A DNA stretch of 64,000 bases from Denitromonas sp. (GTDB lineage Bacteria; Pseudomonadota; Gammaproteobacteria; Burkholderiales; Rhodocyclaceae): the NCBI RefSeq assembly GCF_034676725.1, contig NZ_JAUCBR010000004.1, positions 3,872,001 to 3,936,000 on the forward strand, in the 5' to 3' direction. The translations under genes and the position numbers were made by a program. The notes beneath the pieces were generated by a model that had not been told where the DNA came from, did not search any database, and saw nothing but the letters and a program-made list of their open reading frames with translations. Within the stretch, counting starts at the first letter, position 1. The number at the start of each line of letters is the position of its first letter. Of the stretch, positions 9,424 to 16,867 are shown one piece after another.

Positions 9424-9779
9424 ACAAACCTGCTGCCAGTGCCCGCTCGGGCGTGCTGTCGCTGAACATCAACTCCAAGTCCGCGCTGTACGCCGCGTAC
9501 ATGCCGTTTCTCAAGAACGGCGGCATCTTCATCCCCACCACGCGTGACTACCAGCTGGGTGACGAAGTGTTCATGCTGCTCCAGTTGATGGACGACCCGG
9601 CCAAGCATGCAGTCGCCGGCAAGGTGGTGTGGATTACGCCGCATGGCGTGCAGGGCGGCAAGACGCAGGGCGCCGGTGTGCATTTTTCCGACGACGATGC
9701 CAGCAAGCTGCTGCGCGGCCGGATCGAAACCATCCTGGCCGGCCACCTCGGCTCCAACCGCCCGACCCATACGCTCTGA
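9420..9779 (+). CDS. pilZ: Type IV pilus assembly protein PilZ
   Basis: A 119-residue PilZ-domain protein. It matches the pilus-type PilZ family: an N-terminal VLSLNINSKSALYAAYMPF stretch, NGGIFIPT, and a C-terminal GAGVHFSDD. It lacks the RxxxR and D/NxSxxG motifs that bind cyclic di-GMP in signalling PilZ domains, as is known for pilus PilZ, which acts through FimX or PilB-type partners. Its position between holB and tatD is conserved in pseudomonads and betaproteobacteria. The ATG overlaps the holB stop. Because of the holB insertion it is in frame with the upstream part of holB, giving an artificial fusion ORF in raw translation. Confidence 0.93.
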   Translation: MNKPAASARSGVLSLNINSKSALYAAYMPFLKNGGIFIPTTRDYQLGDEVFMLLQLMDDPAKHAVAGKVVWITPHGVQGGKTQGAGVHFSDDDASKLLRGRIETILAGHLGSNRPTHTL

Positions 9780-9782
9780 CCC

Positions 9783-10548
9783 ATGTTTGTTGATTCGCAC
9801 TGCCATCTCGATTTTCCGGAACTCGCCGAACGTCAGGACGAAATACTTACCCCTGATGGCGGACAACGCCGTCACCCATGCGCTGTGTGTGAGCGTCAAG
9901 CTGGAGACCTTTGCGCGGGTGCTGGCGCTGGCCGAGGCCTATCCGCACCTGTATGCCTCGGTGGGTGTCCACCCCGACAACAACGACTGCGAAGAACCCG
10001 ATGTCGACCGCCTGCTGGCGCTTGCCGCGCATCCGCGTGTCGTCGCCATCGGAGAGACCGGGCTGGATTATTACTGGCACAAGGACAAGCCCGAGTGGCA
10101 GCGCGAGCGCTTCCGCACCCACATCCGGGCCGCGCGGGCCTGCAACAAGCCGCTGATCATCCACACCCGCGATTCGGCCGAAGACACCTTGCGCCTGATG
10201 CGCGAGGAGGGCGCCGACGCGCCGGGCGGCGTGATGCATTGTTTTACAGAGTCCCGCGAGGTGGCCGAAGCGGCGCTCGACCTGGGTTTCTACATCTCCT
10301 TCTCCGGCATCGTCACCTTCAAGAACGCCAAGGCCTTGAAGGAAGTGGCGCGCTATGTGCCGCTGGAGCGCATGCTGATCGAAACCGACGCGCCGTACCT
10401 CGCACCGGTGCCGCATCGCGGCAAACAAAATGAACCTGGCTTCGTCAAACATGTCGCAGAACACATCGCCGAGTTGCGCGATGTGCCGGTTGACACCATC
10501 GCCCGGCAGACGACCGACAATTTCATGAACCTGTTCAAGATCGTGTGA
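9783..10548 (+). CDS. tatD: TatD family metal-dependent DNase (frame disrupted at 9850)
   Basis: Amidohydrolase-fold hydrolase with a TIM barrel, a 3'-5' nuclease in characterised relatives. It starts MFVDSHCHLDFPEL, where HCH provides two metal ligands, but after codon 22 a run of four C (9850-9853) shifts the frame. Deleting one C gives EILTLMADNAVTHALCVSVK and continues to 10548. Later metal and active-site segments are intact: GETGLDYYW, IIHTRDS, GVMHCFT and ETDAPYLAP. The corrected product is 254 residues, the family norm. A homopolymer error is the likeliest cause. It follows pilZ by 3 bases. Confidence 0.9.
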
Positions 10549-10554
10549 GGCCTC

Positions 10555-11262
10555 ATGCTCCTTTTCAAACGCGCTGCCCTGTGTGTGGCGCTGACGCTGT
10601 CAGCCGTGGCCAGCCCCGTGCTTGCCGGCGCCTACGATGATTCGATCAACGCCGCGCGGATGGGCGATACCAGCACCCTGAGCAGCCTGCTGCGCCAGGG
10701 GCTGGAGGCCGACACCGTCGATGCCGGCGGCAACAGCCTGCTGATGCTCGCCGCGCGCGAAGGGCAACTCGAGGCGGTCGACCTGCTGCTGCGCAGCGGC
10801 GCACGCACCAGCCTGCGCAATCCGGCGGGCGACAGCGCCTTGATGATGGCCGTGCTCAAGGGGCATGCGCCGATCGTCGAGCGCCTGCTCGCCGCCGGTG
10901 CGCCGCTCAACCATGACGGCTGGACACCGCTGATGTACGCCGCCTTCGAGGGCCAGGCCGAAATTGCCCGCATGCTCATCGAGCGCGGCGCACAGATCGA
11001 CCAGAAAGCGCCCAACCAGGCCACGGCACTGATGTTCGCCGCGCGCAACGGGCACATCGACGTGGTCAGGCTGCTGCTCGACCGCGGCGCCGATGCCACG
11101 CTGGTCAATGATCAGAACCGTACGGCCCGCAGCTGGGCGCTGGAAAACGGCAATACCGATATCGCCGAACTGATTGCGCGCCGGGTGCCCGACGCACGCG
11201 AACCGGCGCCGTCGGCCGGCGCAGAGGGTGAGCGCCGGACGCTGCGGGTGCTGATCGAGTAA
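10555..11262 (+). CDS. Secreted ankyrin-repeat protein
   Basis: A 235-residue protein with a clear Sec signal peptide (hydrophobic 5-22, cleavage about AGA-YD after residue 25) followed by about five ankyrin repeats between residues 28 and 205, with the usual G-x-T-x-L-x-x-A pattern (GNSLLMLAAREG, GDSALMMAVLKG, GWTPLMYAAFEG, QATALMFAARNG). The C-terminus is a short disordered tail. Ankyrin repeats mediate protein binding; the periplasmic partner is unknown. It follows tatD by 6 bases and ends the operon before a strong terminator. Confidence 0.88.
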   Translation: MLLFKRAALCVALTLSAVASPVLAGAYDDSINAARMGDTSTLSSLLRQGLEADTVDAGGNSLLMLAAREGQLEAVDLLLRSGARTSLRNPAGDSALMMAVLKGHAPIVERLLAAGAPLNHDGWTPLMYAAFEGQAEIARMLIERGAQIDQKAPNQATALMFAARNGHIDVVRLLLDRGADATLVNDQNRTARSWALENGNTDIAELIARRVPDAREPAPSAGAEGERRTLRVLIE

Positions 11263-11286
11263 GCGCGCCGCACGCGGCTGCCATGT

Positions 11287-11323
11287 ACGCCGGCCCGGGC
11301 CATGCGCCCCGGCCGGCGTTTTT
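11287..11323 (+). terminator. Rho-independent terminator after the ankyrin gene
   Basis: Perfect 9-bp stem ACGCCGGCC/GGCCGGCGT (11287-11295 and 11311-11319) followed by five T. It lies 24 bases after the ankyrin gene stop and would end the mltG operon transcript. Confidence 0.8.
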
Positions 11324-11329
11324 GTCAGA

Positions 11330-11485
11330 GCCTGAGCGGTTTTCGGGCGTGGCCGAGCGGTGCCCCAAAGACGGTCTGATCGAGGCGCAAAGCACAGCCA
11401 TCGCTCGGGCTATGGCGAGCATTCGCAACGACGAGCAGGTCGTCTTTGGGGGGGACGAGCGAACATGAACGAAAGACGCTCAGGC
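11330..11485. repeat. Nested imperfect palindrome (about 156 bp)
   Basis: Three pairs of inverted arms are nested around one centre: an outer pair 11330-11345 with 11470-11485 (14 of 16 paired), a middle pair 11362-11382 with 11432-11452 (17 of 21, core CCCCAAAGACG), and an inner pair 11403-11407 with 11416-11420 (GCTCG/CGAGC). The right end stops 2 bases before the stop codon of the ModE-like gene. The whole unit could fold as one long hairpin. It encodes no convincing protein. It may be a MITE-like or REP-like palindromic element, or a structured 3' end of the ModE-like transcript. Confidence 0.65.
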
Positions 11486-11487
11486 GC

Positions 11488-11862
11488 TCAGTGATCGCTG
11501 CCGGCGGTGTCGGGCTGGTCGCGCAGCATCGGGCGCATATCGTCGAACAGCCCGTCGAGCGCGGCGCTGGCGGCCGCCTCCATGGCGCGGTAACGGCGCA
11601 GCACCTCGTAGCCCTCGGCCGAGACTTCGGCGCCACCGCCGCGCTTGCCGCCAGTGACAGTGAGCACCACCGGCTGGCGAAAACAGCGGTTCATGGCGTC
11701 GACCAGCGCCCAGGCCCGGGTGTAGGACATGCCCATCTCGCGCGCCGCGGCGGAGATGGAACCGTGACGCCCGATGGCTTCGAGCAGGGTGGCTTTTCCG
11801 GGCCCGAGCGCGATCTTGTCGTCGAGCATGATGCGGACCTGGTGACGGAGGCGGGTTCTCAT
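11488..11862 (-). CDS. ModE-like winged-helix regulator, DNA-binding domain only
   Basis: A 124-residue protein matching the N-terminal LysR-type winged helix of ModE, the molybdate-responsive regulator: LLEAIGRHGSISAAAREMGM is the helix-turn-helix, followed by SYTRAWALVDAMN and a wing with GGKRGGGAEVS. It lacks the two molybdate-binding MOP (TOBE) domains of full ModE, so it cannot sense molybdate in the usual way. No molybdate transport or molybdoenzyme genes lie nearby. It is downstream of recJ on the same strand with a 16-base gap and may be co-transcribed. Confidence 0.85.
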   Translation of the reverse strand: MRTRLRHQVRIMLDDKIALGPGKATLLEAIGRHGSISAAAREMGMSYTRAWALVDAMNRCFRQPVVLTVTGGKRGGGAEVSAEGYEVLRRYRAMEAAASAALDGLFDDMRPMLRDQPDTAGSDH

Positions 11863-11878
11863 GGCGGGGGCGGATTCC

Positions 11879-13570
11879 TCAGGCCGGTTCGATGTGTTCG
11901 AGCATGAGCTGAACCGAGCTTACGCCATTGTATTCATTGACCGCCAGCCGGTAGGCGACGCGGATCGCGGCCGGCACCGGCTCGGCGTAGTTGAAGCAGA
12001 TGGCGTCGAAGCGGGCATTGTTTTTGCGCAGGGCCAGCTTCAGGTGCTTGTCCTTGAGCAGGCGCTGGTTGTCCACCTCGAAGACATCGTCGAACACCGG
12101 CGCGGGGAAGCCCTGGCCCCAGATGGCATGCTCGAGGTGGCGGGCGGTCTCCAGCGTCATGAAACCGGTCTCGAGCGGGCCGTCGGTGTCGACCCGCCGG
12201 GTGAGGTCGGCCGGATCGATCAGGGCCTGCACCACCGCCTCGAAGGTGTCGGCAAAACGCGCATAGTCGGCCTCGCGGATGGTCAGCCCGGCGGCCATGG
12301 CGTGGCCACCGAACTTGAGGATCAGCTCGGGGCATTGCTTGCTGACCAGGTCCAGCGCGTCGCGCAGGTGGAGCCCCGGGATCGAACGACCCGACCCCTT
12401 GATCTGGCCGTCGTCGCCGGGGGCAAAGGCCACCACCGGGCGATGGAATTTCTCCTTGATGCGCCCGGCCACGATGCCGATCACGCCCTGATGCCAGCTC
12501 GGTTCGAACAGCGCAATGCTGGCCCGCTGGCCGGGGTCGAAGCCATCGAGCGCGAGCATGGCGTCGGACTGCATGTCGGCCTCGATGCTGCGCCGTTCGC
12601 GGTTGAGGCGGTCGAGTTCCTGCGCAATGTTCATGGCGCGCGCCATGTCGTCGGTGATCAGGCACTCGATGCCCAGCGACATGTCGGCCAGGCGCCCGGC
12701 GGCGTTGAGGCGCGGGCCGAGGCCAAAACCCATGTCGAAGGTGCTGGCGCGGCTGGCGTCGCGGCCAGCGGCGCTGAACAGGGCACGCACGCCGGGGCAC
12801 ATCTGGCCGGCACGCATGCGCGCCAGCCCCTGCGAGACGAGCACGCGGTTGTTGCGGTCGAGCGGGACGACGTCGGCGACGGTGCCGAGGGCAACCAGGT
12901 CGAGCAAGGTGGCGAGGTTCGGCCCCTTGCCGTCAGCGAAAGCCCCGCGGTTGCGCAACTCGGCGCGCAGGGCGAGCAGGGTGTAGAACATCACTCCCAC
13001 GCCGGCCAGGGCCTTGCTCGGAAAGCGGCAGCCGGGCTGGTTGGGATTGACGATCACATCGGCCTGCGGCAGGGCGTCGGCCGGCAGGTGGTGGTCGGTG
13101 ATGAGGGTGGCGATGCCAAGTGAGCGCGCTTCTTCGACCCCGTCGATGCTGGCGATGCCGTTATCGACGGTGATGATCAGGTCGGGCTCGCTTTGCGCGG
13201 CCAGTTGCACGATGGCCGGGGTCAGCCCGTAGCCGTACTCGAAGCGGTTGGGCACCAGGTAGGCGATGTCGGCACCCATGGCACGCAGCCCACGCACGGC
13301 GACCGCGCAGGCGGTGGCACCATCGCAGTCATAGTCGGCCACCACCAGCATCCGCGCACCGGCCTCGATGGCGTCGGCCAGCAGGATGGCGGCGTCGTCG
13401 ACACCGCGCAGCTCGGTCGGGGGAATCAGCGTGGCGAGGCTGTCGTCCAGCTCGCGCGGATCGGTGATGCCGCGTGCGGCGTACAGCCGGGCCAGCGTGG
13501 GGTGCAGGCCGGTGTCGACCAGGCGGCGGACGGTGGCCGGGTTGGCCGTGCGTGGCGCGATGCGGGTCAT
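11879..13570 (-). CDS. recJ: Single-stranded-DNA-specific exonuclease RecJ
   Basis: A 563-residue DHH-superfamily 5'-3' exonuclease acting in recombination and mismatch repair. Phosphoesterase motifs are complete: VVADYDCDGATA (motif I), the aspartate in IITVDNGIAS (II), and TDHHLP (the DHH motif). DHHA1 follows with the sequence KGSGRSIPGLHL and FGGHAMAAGLTI, and an OB-like domain ends the protein. The start MTRIAPR at 13570 is preferred over an upstream Met lying inside rpfE; its ATG overlaps the rpfE stop by 4 bases, so rpfE and recJ form one leftward unit. Confidence 0.95.
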   Translation of the reverse strand: MTRIAPRTANPATVRRLVDTGLHPTLARLYAARGITDPRELDDSLATLIPPTELRGVDDAAILLADAIEAGARMLVVADYDCDGATACAVAVRGLRAMGADIAYLVPNRFEYGYGLTPAIVQLAAQSEPDLIITVDNGIASIDGVEEARSLGIATLITDHHLPADALPQADVIVNPNQPGCRFPSKALAGVGVMFYTLLALRAELRNRGAFADGKGPNLATLLDLVALGTVADVVPLDRNNRVLVSQGLARMRAGQMCPGVRALFSAAGRDASRASTFDMGFGLGPRLNAAGRLADMSLGIECLITDDMARAMNIAQELDRLNRERRSIEADMQSDAMLALDGFDPGQRASIALFEPSWHQGVIGIVAGRIKEKFHRPVVAFAPGDDGQIKGSGRSIPGLHLRDALDLVSKQCPELILKFGGHAMAAGLTIREADYARFADTFEAVVQALIDPADLTRRVDTDGPLETGFMTLETARHLEHAIWGQGFPAPVFDDVFEVDNQRLLKDKHLKLALRKNNARFDAICFNYAEPVPAAIRVAYRLAVNEYNGVSSVQLMLEHIEPA

Positions 13571-14586
13571 GAGTAGCGGGCCAGGGTGAAGGTTTCGAGG
13601 TCTTGCGCTTTGCGCCAGAAGCGCCACAGGTGTGGCTTGCGCAGTGTCAGCTGGACACCGCCACGCTCGTCGGGCAGGGTCAGCGTGAGTGTCTTCAGTG
13701 CCCCGCTCGACACCGCGGCCAGGGCCGGGGCAAGCCAGTGCTGCTCGATGTCGGCGAGCGCGGCCTGCCAGGGGGCCAGGTCGAGGTACAGGCTGGGGTG
13801 GTAGGCCGCGGCCAGTTCAACCAGTGCGTCGCCCGCGGGCCGCTCGGCAAAGCCTGCCGGCGCCTGCGGGGCCAGGCCGGCTGCGCGGGCCAGGCCGCGC
13901 ACCAGCGGGGAGGTGGCGGCGATGGCCGGCATCGGCGCACCGAGTGTGGCCGGTGCGCGGCCGGCGCCCCAGAACCACACGCTGTTGATCGGGCGCTGCC
14001 CGGCCGCTTCGCGTGCCCGATTGACCGGGTGGTTGTGCAACACCACCTGGATTTCATTCATGGTGCGCTGCCAGATCAGGGCGTCGCCATTGCTCGGCAG
14101 GTAGTGCACGATCGGTCGCCCGGTGACGGCCGACAGGCGTGACAGCGCGGCCGTGGGCGGCGTGCTCGGATGCAGGTACCAGCGGTCGGGCGAGGGGGCG
14201 TCGAAGCGGCCGATGTCGGCAAACTCGGTGTTCAGCGCGTCGATCAGCGCGTCGGCTTCGTCGCGGCCGATGGCCAGTTCGCGCGCATCGGTGAGCAGCA
14301 GATACTCGCCGGCGAAATGCAGATGCGTGGGGTCGGCACACAGCAAGTCTGTGCCGTGGTGCCAGGCGTCGGCCTCGCCCCAGCGGCGCAGCGGGGCGTC
14401 GGGCAGCGTGGCCGCATCGATGCCGAACAGCCGCGCCCAGGTCTGCTCGGGCGTCTCGCCGGCCAGCGGGCGGCAGTCGGCGCGGCCGAGCAGGCGCGAC
14501 AGCGCGGGCAGGGCAAGGGCGCTGGCAAAGCCACGGGCGTGAATGCTGGGCCAGAGCAGGCCGGGAAGGACGAGGTGCAGATGCAT
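13567..14586 (-). CDS. rpfE: RpfE-family protein (recJ-linked)
   Basis: A 339-residue cytoplasmic protein of the family often labelled RpfE regulatory protein or distantly phosphoglycerate-mutase-like. Conserved features are the N-terminal LHLVLPGLLWP, DPTHLHFAGEYLLLTD near residue 86, and NEIQVVLHNHPVN followed by NSVWFWGAG. In Xanthomonas rpfE also lies next to recJ, though its role is poorly defined. It precedes recJ with a 4-base overlap and is divergent from lolC. The name rests on family resemblance and synteny. Confidence 0.8.
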   Translation of the reverse strand: MHLHLVLPGLLWPSIHARGFASALALPALSRLLGRADCRPLAGETPEQTWARLFGIDAATLPDAPLRRWGEADAWHHGTDLLCADPTHLHFAGEYLLLTDARELAIGRDEADALIDALNTEFADIGRFDAPSPDRWYLHPSTPPTAALSRLSAVTGRPIVHYLPSNGDALIWQRTMNEIQVVLHNHPVNRAREAAGQRPINSVWFWGAGRAPATLGAPMPAIAATSPLVRGLARAAGLAPQAPAGFAERPAGDALVELAAAYHPSLYLDLAPWQAALADIEQHWLAPALAAVSSGALKTLTLTLPDERGGVQLTLRKPHLWRFWRKAQDLETFTLARYS

Positions 14587-14730
14587 GTGGTGGTGCCCCG
14601 AAAGCAGGCGGCGATTCTAGCATGCGGGGTCATGCCGCCCCGGCGCGGCACGGCGGCGCGCACGCCGCATCGCATCATCGGCCGACATTGGGCACAATGG
14701 CGACCTTGTTGATTCGAGGCCGACTGCCCG

Positions 14731-15984
14731 ATGCGATATGAAACACTCATCGGCTTGCGTTACACCCGCTCGCGCAAGCGTGCGCAGGGGCGCAACCGGT
14801 TCATTTCCTTCATTTCCCTGGTGTCGATGCTGGGCATTGCGCTTGGCGTGGCAGCGCTGATTGTCGTGCTGTCGGTGATGAACGGCTTCCAGGAAGAACT
14901 GCGCACCCGCATCCTCGGAGTGGCCTCGCATGCGCAGGTCAGCGGGGCCTCCGGCGACATGGACAACTGGCAGCAGGCCGCGCAGATCGCCGCCGAGCAT
15001 CCGAACGTGAAGGGCACGGCCCCGTTCGTGCAGGCCCAGGGCATGCTGTCGTTCGACCAGGCGGTGCGCGGCGCGATGGTGCGCGGCATCCTGCCGACGG
15101 ACGAAGACCGCGTGGCCGACTTCAGCAAGACCATGCGGGTCGGCACGCTCGATGCGCTGCAACCCGGCGGCTTCGGCATCGTGCTCGGTGTCGACCTGGC
15201 GCGCGCGCTGGGTGCCCGCACCGGCGACAAGGTGACGCTGATCGCCCCGCAGGGGCTGGTGACGCCCGCGGCGGTGCTGCCCCGGCTCAAGCAGTTTACC
15301 GTGGTGGGCATTTTCGAAGCCGGCATGTACGAGTTCGATGCCGGTCTGGCGCTGATCCACATGCATGACGCGCAGGTGCTGTACCGCATGGGCGAGCGGG
15401 TCAGCGGCGTGCGCCTGAAGCTCGACGACCTGTTTGCCGCCCCGCGCGTGATCCGCGAGCTGGCCAATCGCTTCGACACCCGCACGGTGCTGTCGGACTG
15501 GACCAGCAGCCACGCCAACTTCTTCCGCGCCGTGGCGCTGGAGAAGAAGATGATGGCCATCATCCTGTTCCTGATCGTCGCCGTGGCGGCCTTCAACATC
15601 GTGTCGACGCTGGTCATGGCGGTGCAGGAAAAAACCGCCGATATCGCCATCCTGCGTACCCTCGGCGCCAGCCCCGGCTCGATCATGAGCATCTTCATCC
15701 TGCAGGGGGCGATTATCGGCATCGTCGGCCTGCTCGCCGGGGTGGTCGGCGGCATTGCGCTGGCGACCAACCTCGACGTGGTCATCCCCGCGCTCGAACG
15801 CCTGCTGGGCACCACCTTGTGGAACAAGGAAATCTATTACGTGACCGAAATGCCCTCCAAGGTGTTGTCGTCAGACGTGATCACCATCACCACGGTGTCT
15901 TTCGTGCTGACGCTGATCGCCACCCTGTATCCGAGCTGGCGCGCCTCGCGCGTGAATCCGGCGGAGGCGCTGCGCTATGAATAA
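14731..15984 (+). CDS. lolC: Lipoprotein-releasing ABC transporter permease LolC/LolE
   Basis: A 417-residue inner-membrane subunit that hands outer-membrane lipoproteins to LolA. It has the family topology: one N-terminal TM helix (about 25-48), a large periplasmic domain (about 50-270), and three C-terminal TM helices (about 272-297, 318-346, 380-400). The FtsX-like permease region includes VQEKTADIAILRTLGASP, the cytoplasmic coupling segment for LolD. There is only one permease gene, as in organisms with a single LolF-type subunit, so LolC and LolE cannot be distinguished. The stop overlaps lolD by 8 bases. Confidence 0.93.
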   Translation: MRYETLIGLRYTRSRKRAQGRNRFISFISLVSMLGIALGVAALIVVLSVMNGFQEELRTRILGVASHAQVSGASGDMDNWQQAAQIAAEHPNVKGTAPFVQAQGMLSFDQAVRGAMVRGILPTDEDRVADFSKTMRVGTLDALQPGGFGIVLGVDLARALGARTGDKVTLIAPQGLVTPAAVLPRLKQFTVVGIFEAGMYEFDAGLALIHMHDAQVLYRMGERVSGVRLKLDDLFAAPRVIRELANRFDTRTVLSDWTSSHANFFRAVALEKKMMAIILFLIVAVAAFNIVSTLVMAVQEKTADIAILRTLGASPGSIMSIFILQGAIIGIVGLLAGVVGGIALATNLDVVIPALERLLGTTLWNKEIYYVTEMPSKVLSSDVITITTVSFVLTLIATLYPSWRASRVNPAEALRYE

Positions 15985-16660
15985 GCCAACGGCGGCGGTA
16001 CTGGCCTGCGAGGGCCTGACCAAGCGTTTCCGCGAGGGCAGCGATGCGGTGGAGGTGCTCAAGGGAGTGTCGCTGTCGGTGGCCCGTGGCGAGCGGATTG
16101 CCATTGTCGGCGCCTCGGGCTCGGGCAAGAGCACGCTGCTGCACCTGCTCGGCGGGCTCGATGCGCCGACGGCCGGGCGGGTGAGCGTCAATGGCGACGA
16201 CATCTCGCGCCTGTCCGACGCCGCGCGCGGGCGCCTGCGCAATCAGGCCCTGGGCTTTGTGTACCAGTTCCACCACCTGCTGCCCGAATTCACCGCGCTT
16301 GAAAACGTGGCCATGCCGCTGTACATCCGCCGCATGGCGCGCCCCGAGGCCGACGCGCTGGCCGCCGAGATGCTCGACAGGGTCGGCCTGGGGCATCGTA
16401 CCAGCCACACGCCGGGCGAGCTGTCGGGCGGCGAACGCCAGCGGGCGGCCATCGCGCGTGCGCTGGTGACGCGGCCGGCCTGCGTGCTGGCCGACGAGCC
16501 GACCGGCAACCTCGACAGCAAGACGGCGGGCGCAGTGTTCGACCTGATGCTCGAGCTCAACGCTGCCGAGGGCACCAGCTTCGTGATCGTGACCCATGAT
16601 GTGCAGCTGGCGCGCCGCGCCGGCCGGGTATTGACGCTGACCGACGGACGGCTGGACTGA
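15977..16660 (+). CDS. lolD: Lipoprotein-releasing ABC transporter ATPase LolD
   Basis: A 227-residue ABC ATPase of the MacB/LolD group powering lipoprotein release from the inner membrane. It has Walker A GASGSGKST (near residue 50), the Q loop in VYQFHHLLPEF, the signature LSGGERQR, Walker B VLADEPTGNLD and the H loop VTHD. It overlaps lolC, so the two are made together. About 207 bp without an evident terminator or gene separate it from the chemoreceptor. Confidence 0.96.
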   Translation: MNKPTAAVLACEGLTKRFREGSDAVEVLKGVSLSVARGERIAIVGASGSGKSTLLHLLGGLDAPTAGRVSVNGDDISRLSDAARGRLRNQALGFVYQFHHLLPEFTALENVAMPLYIRRMARPEADALAAEMLDRVGLGHRTSHTPGELSGGERQRAAIARALVTRPACVLADEPTGNLDSKTAGAVFDLMLELNAAEGTSFVIVTHDVQLARRAGRVLTLTDGRLD

Positions 16661-16867
16661 CCATCGGGTGATGCGCCGACGTACCGGCACAGCCGGCTGT
16701 AATGACCGCGGGCTGCGGCATCGCGGCTGTTGACCCGCGAATGGCGCCTGCGGCCTTTGGGTTAACCGGCCGACGCCCGCGCGTTGCATCGCAGCAATGG
16801 CGTCTCAAGTTGTGGCTTTCCGTGACGTGAACCTGCCTCGTATGTAGATCACTGTCCGGAGACAGTC

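Noticed and set aside
8376..9779. HolB-PilZ fusion protein
   Set aside because: The fusion exists only because of the one-base insertion at 9169; the stretch between (residues about 265-348) is nonsense, while the alternate frame gives a normal HolB C-terminus.
11446..11907. Plus-strand frame over the palindrome and ModE-like gene
   Set aside because: Antisense to a gene with a clear helix-turn-helix; the remainder is palindrome sequence.
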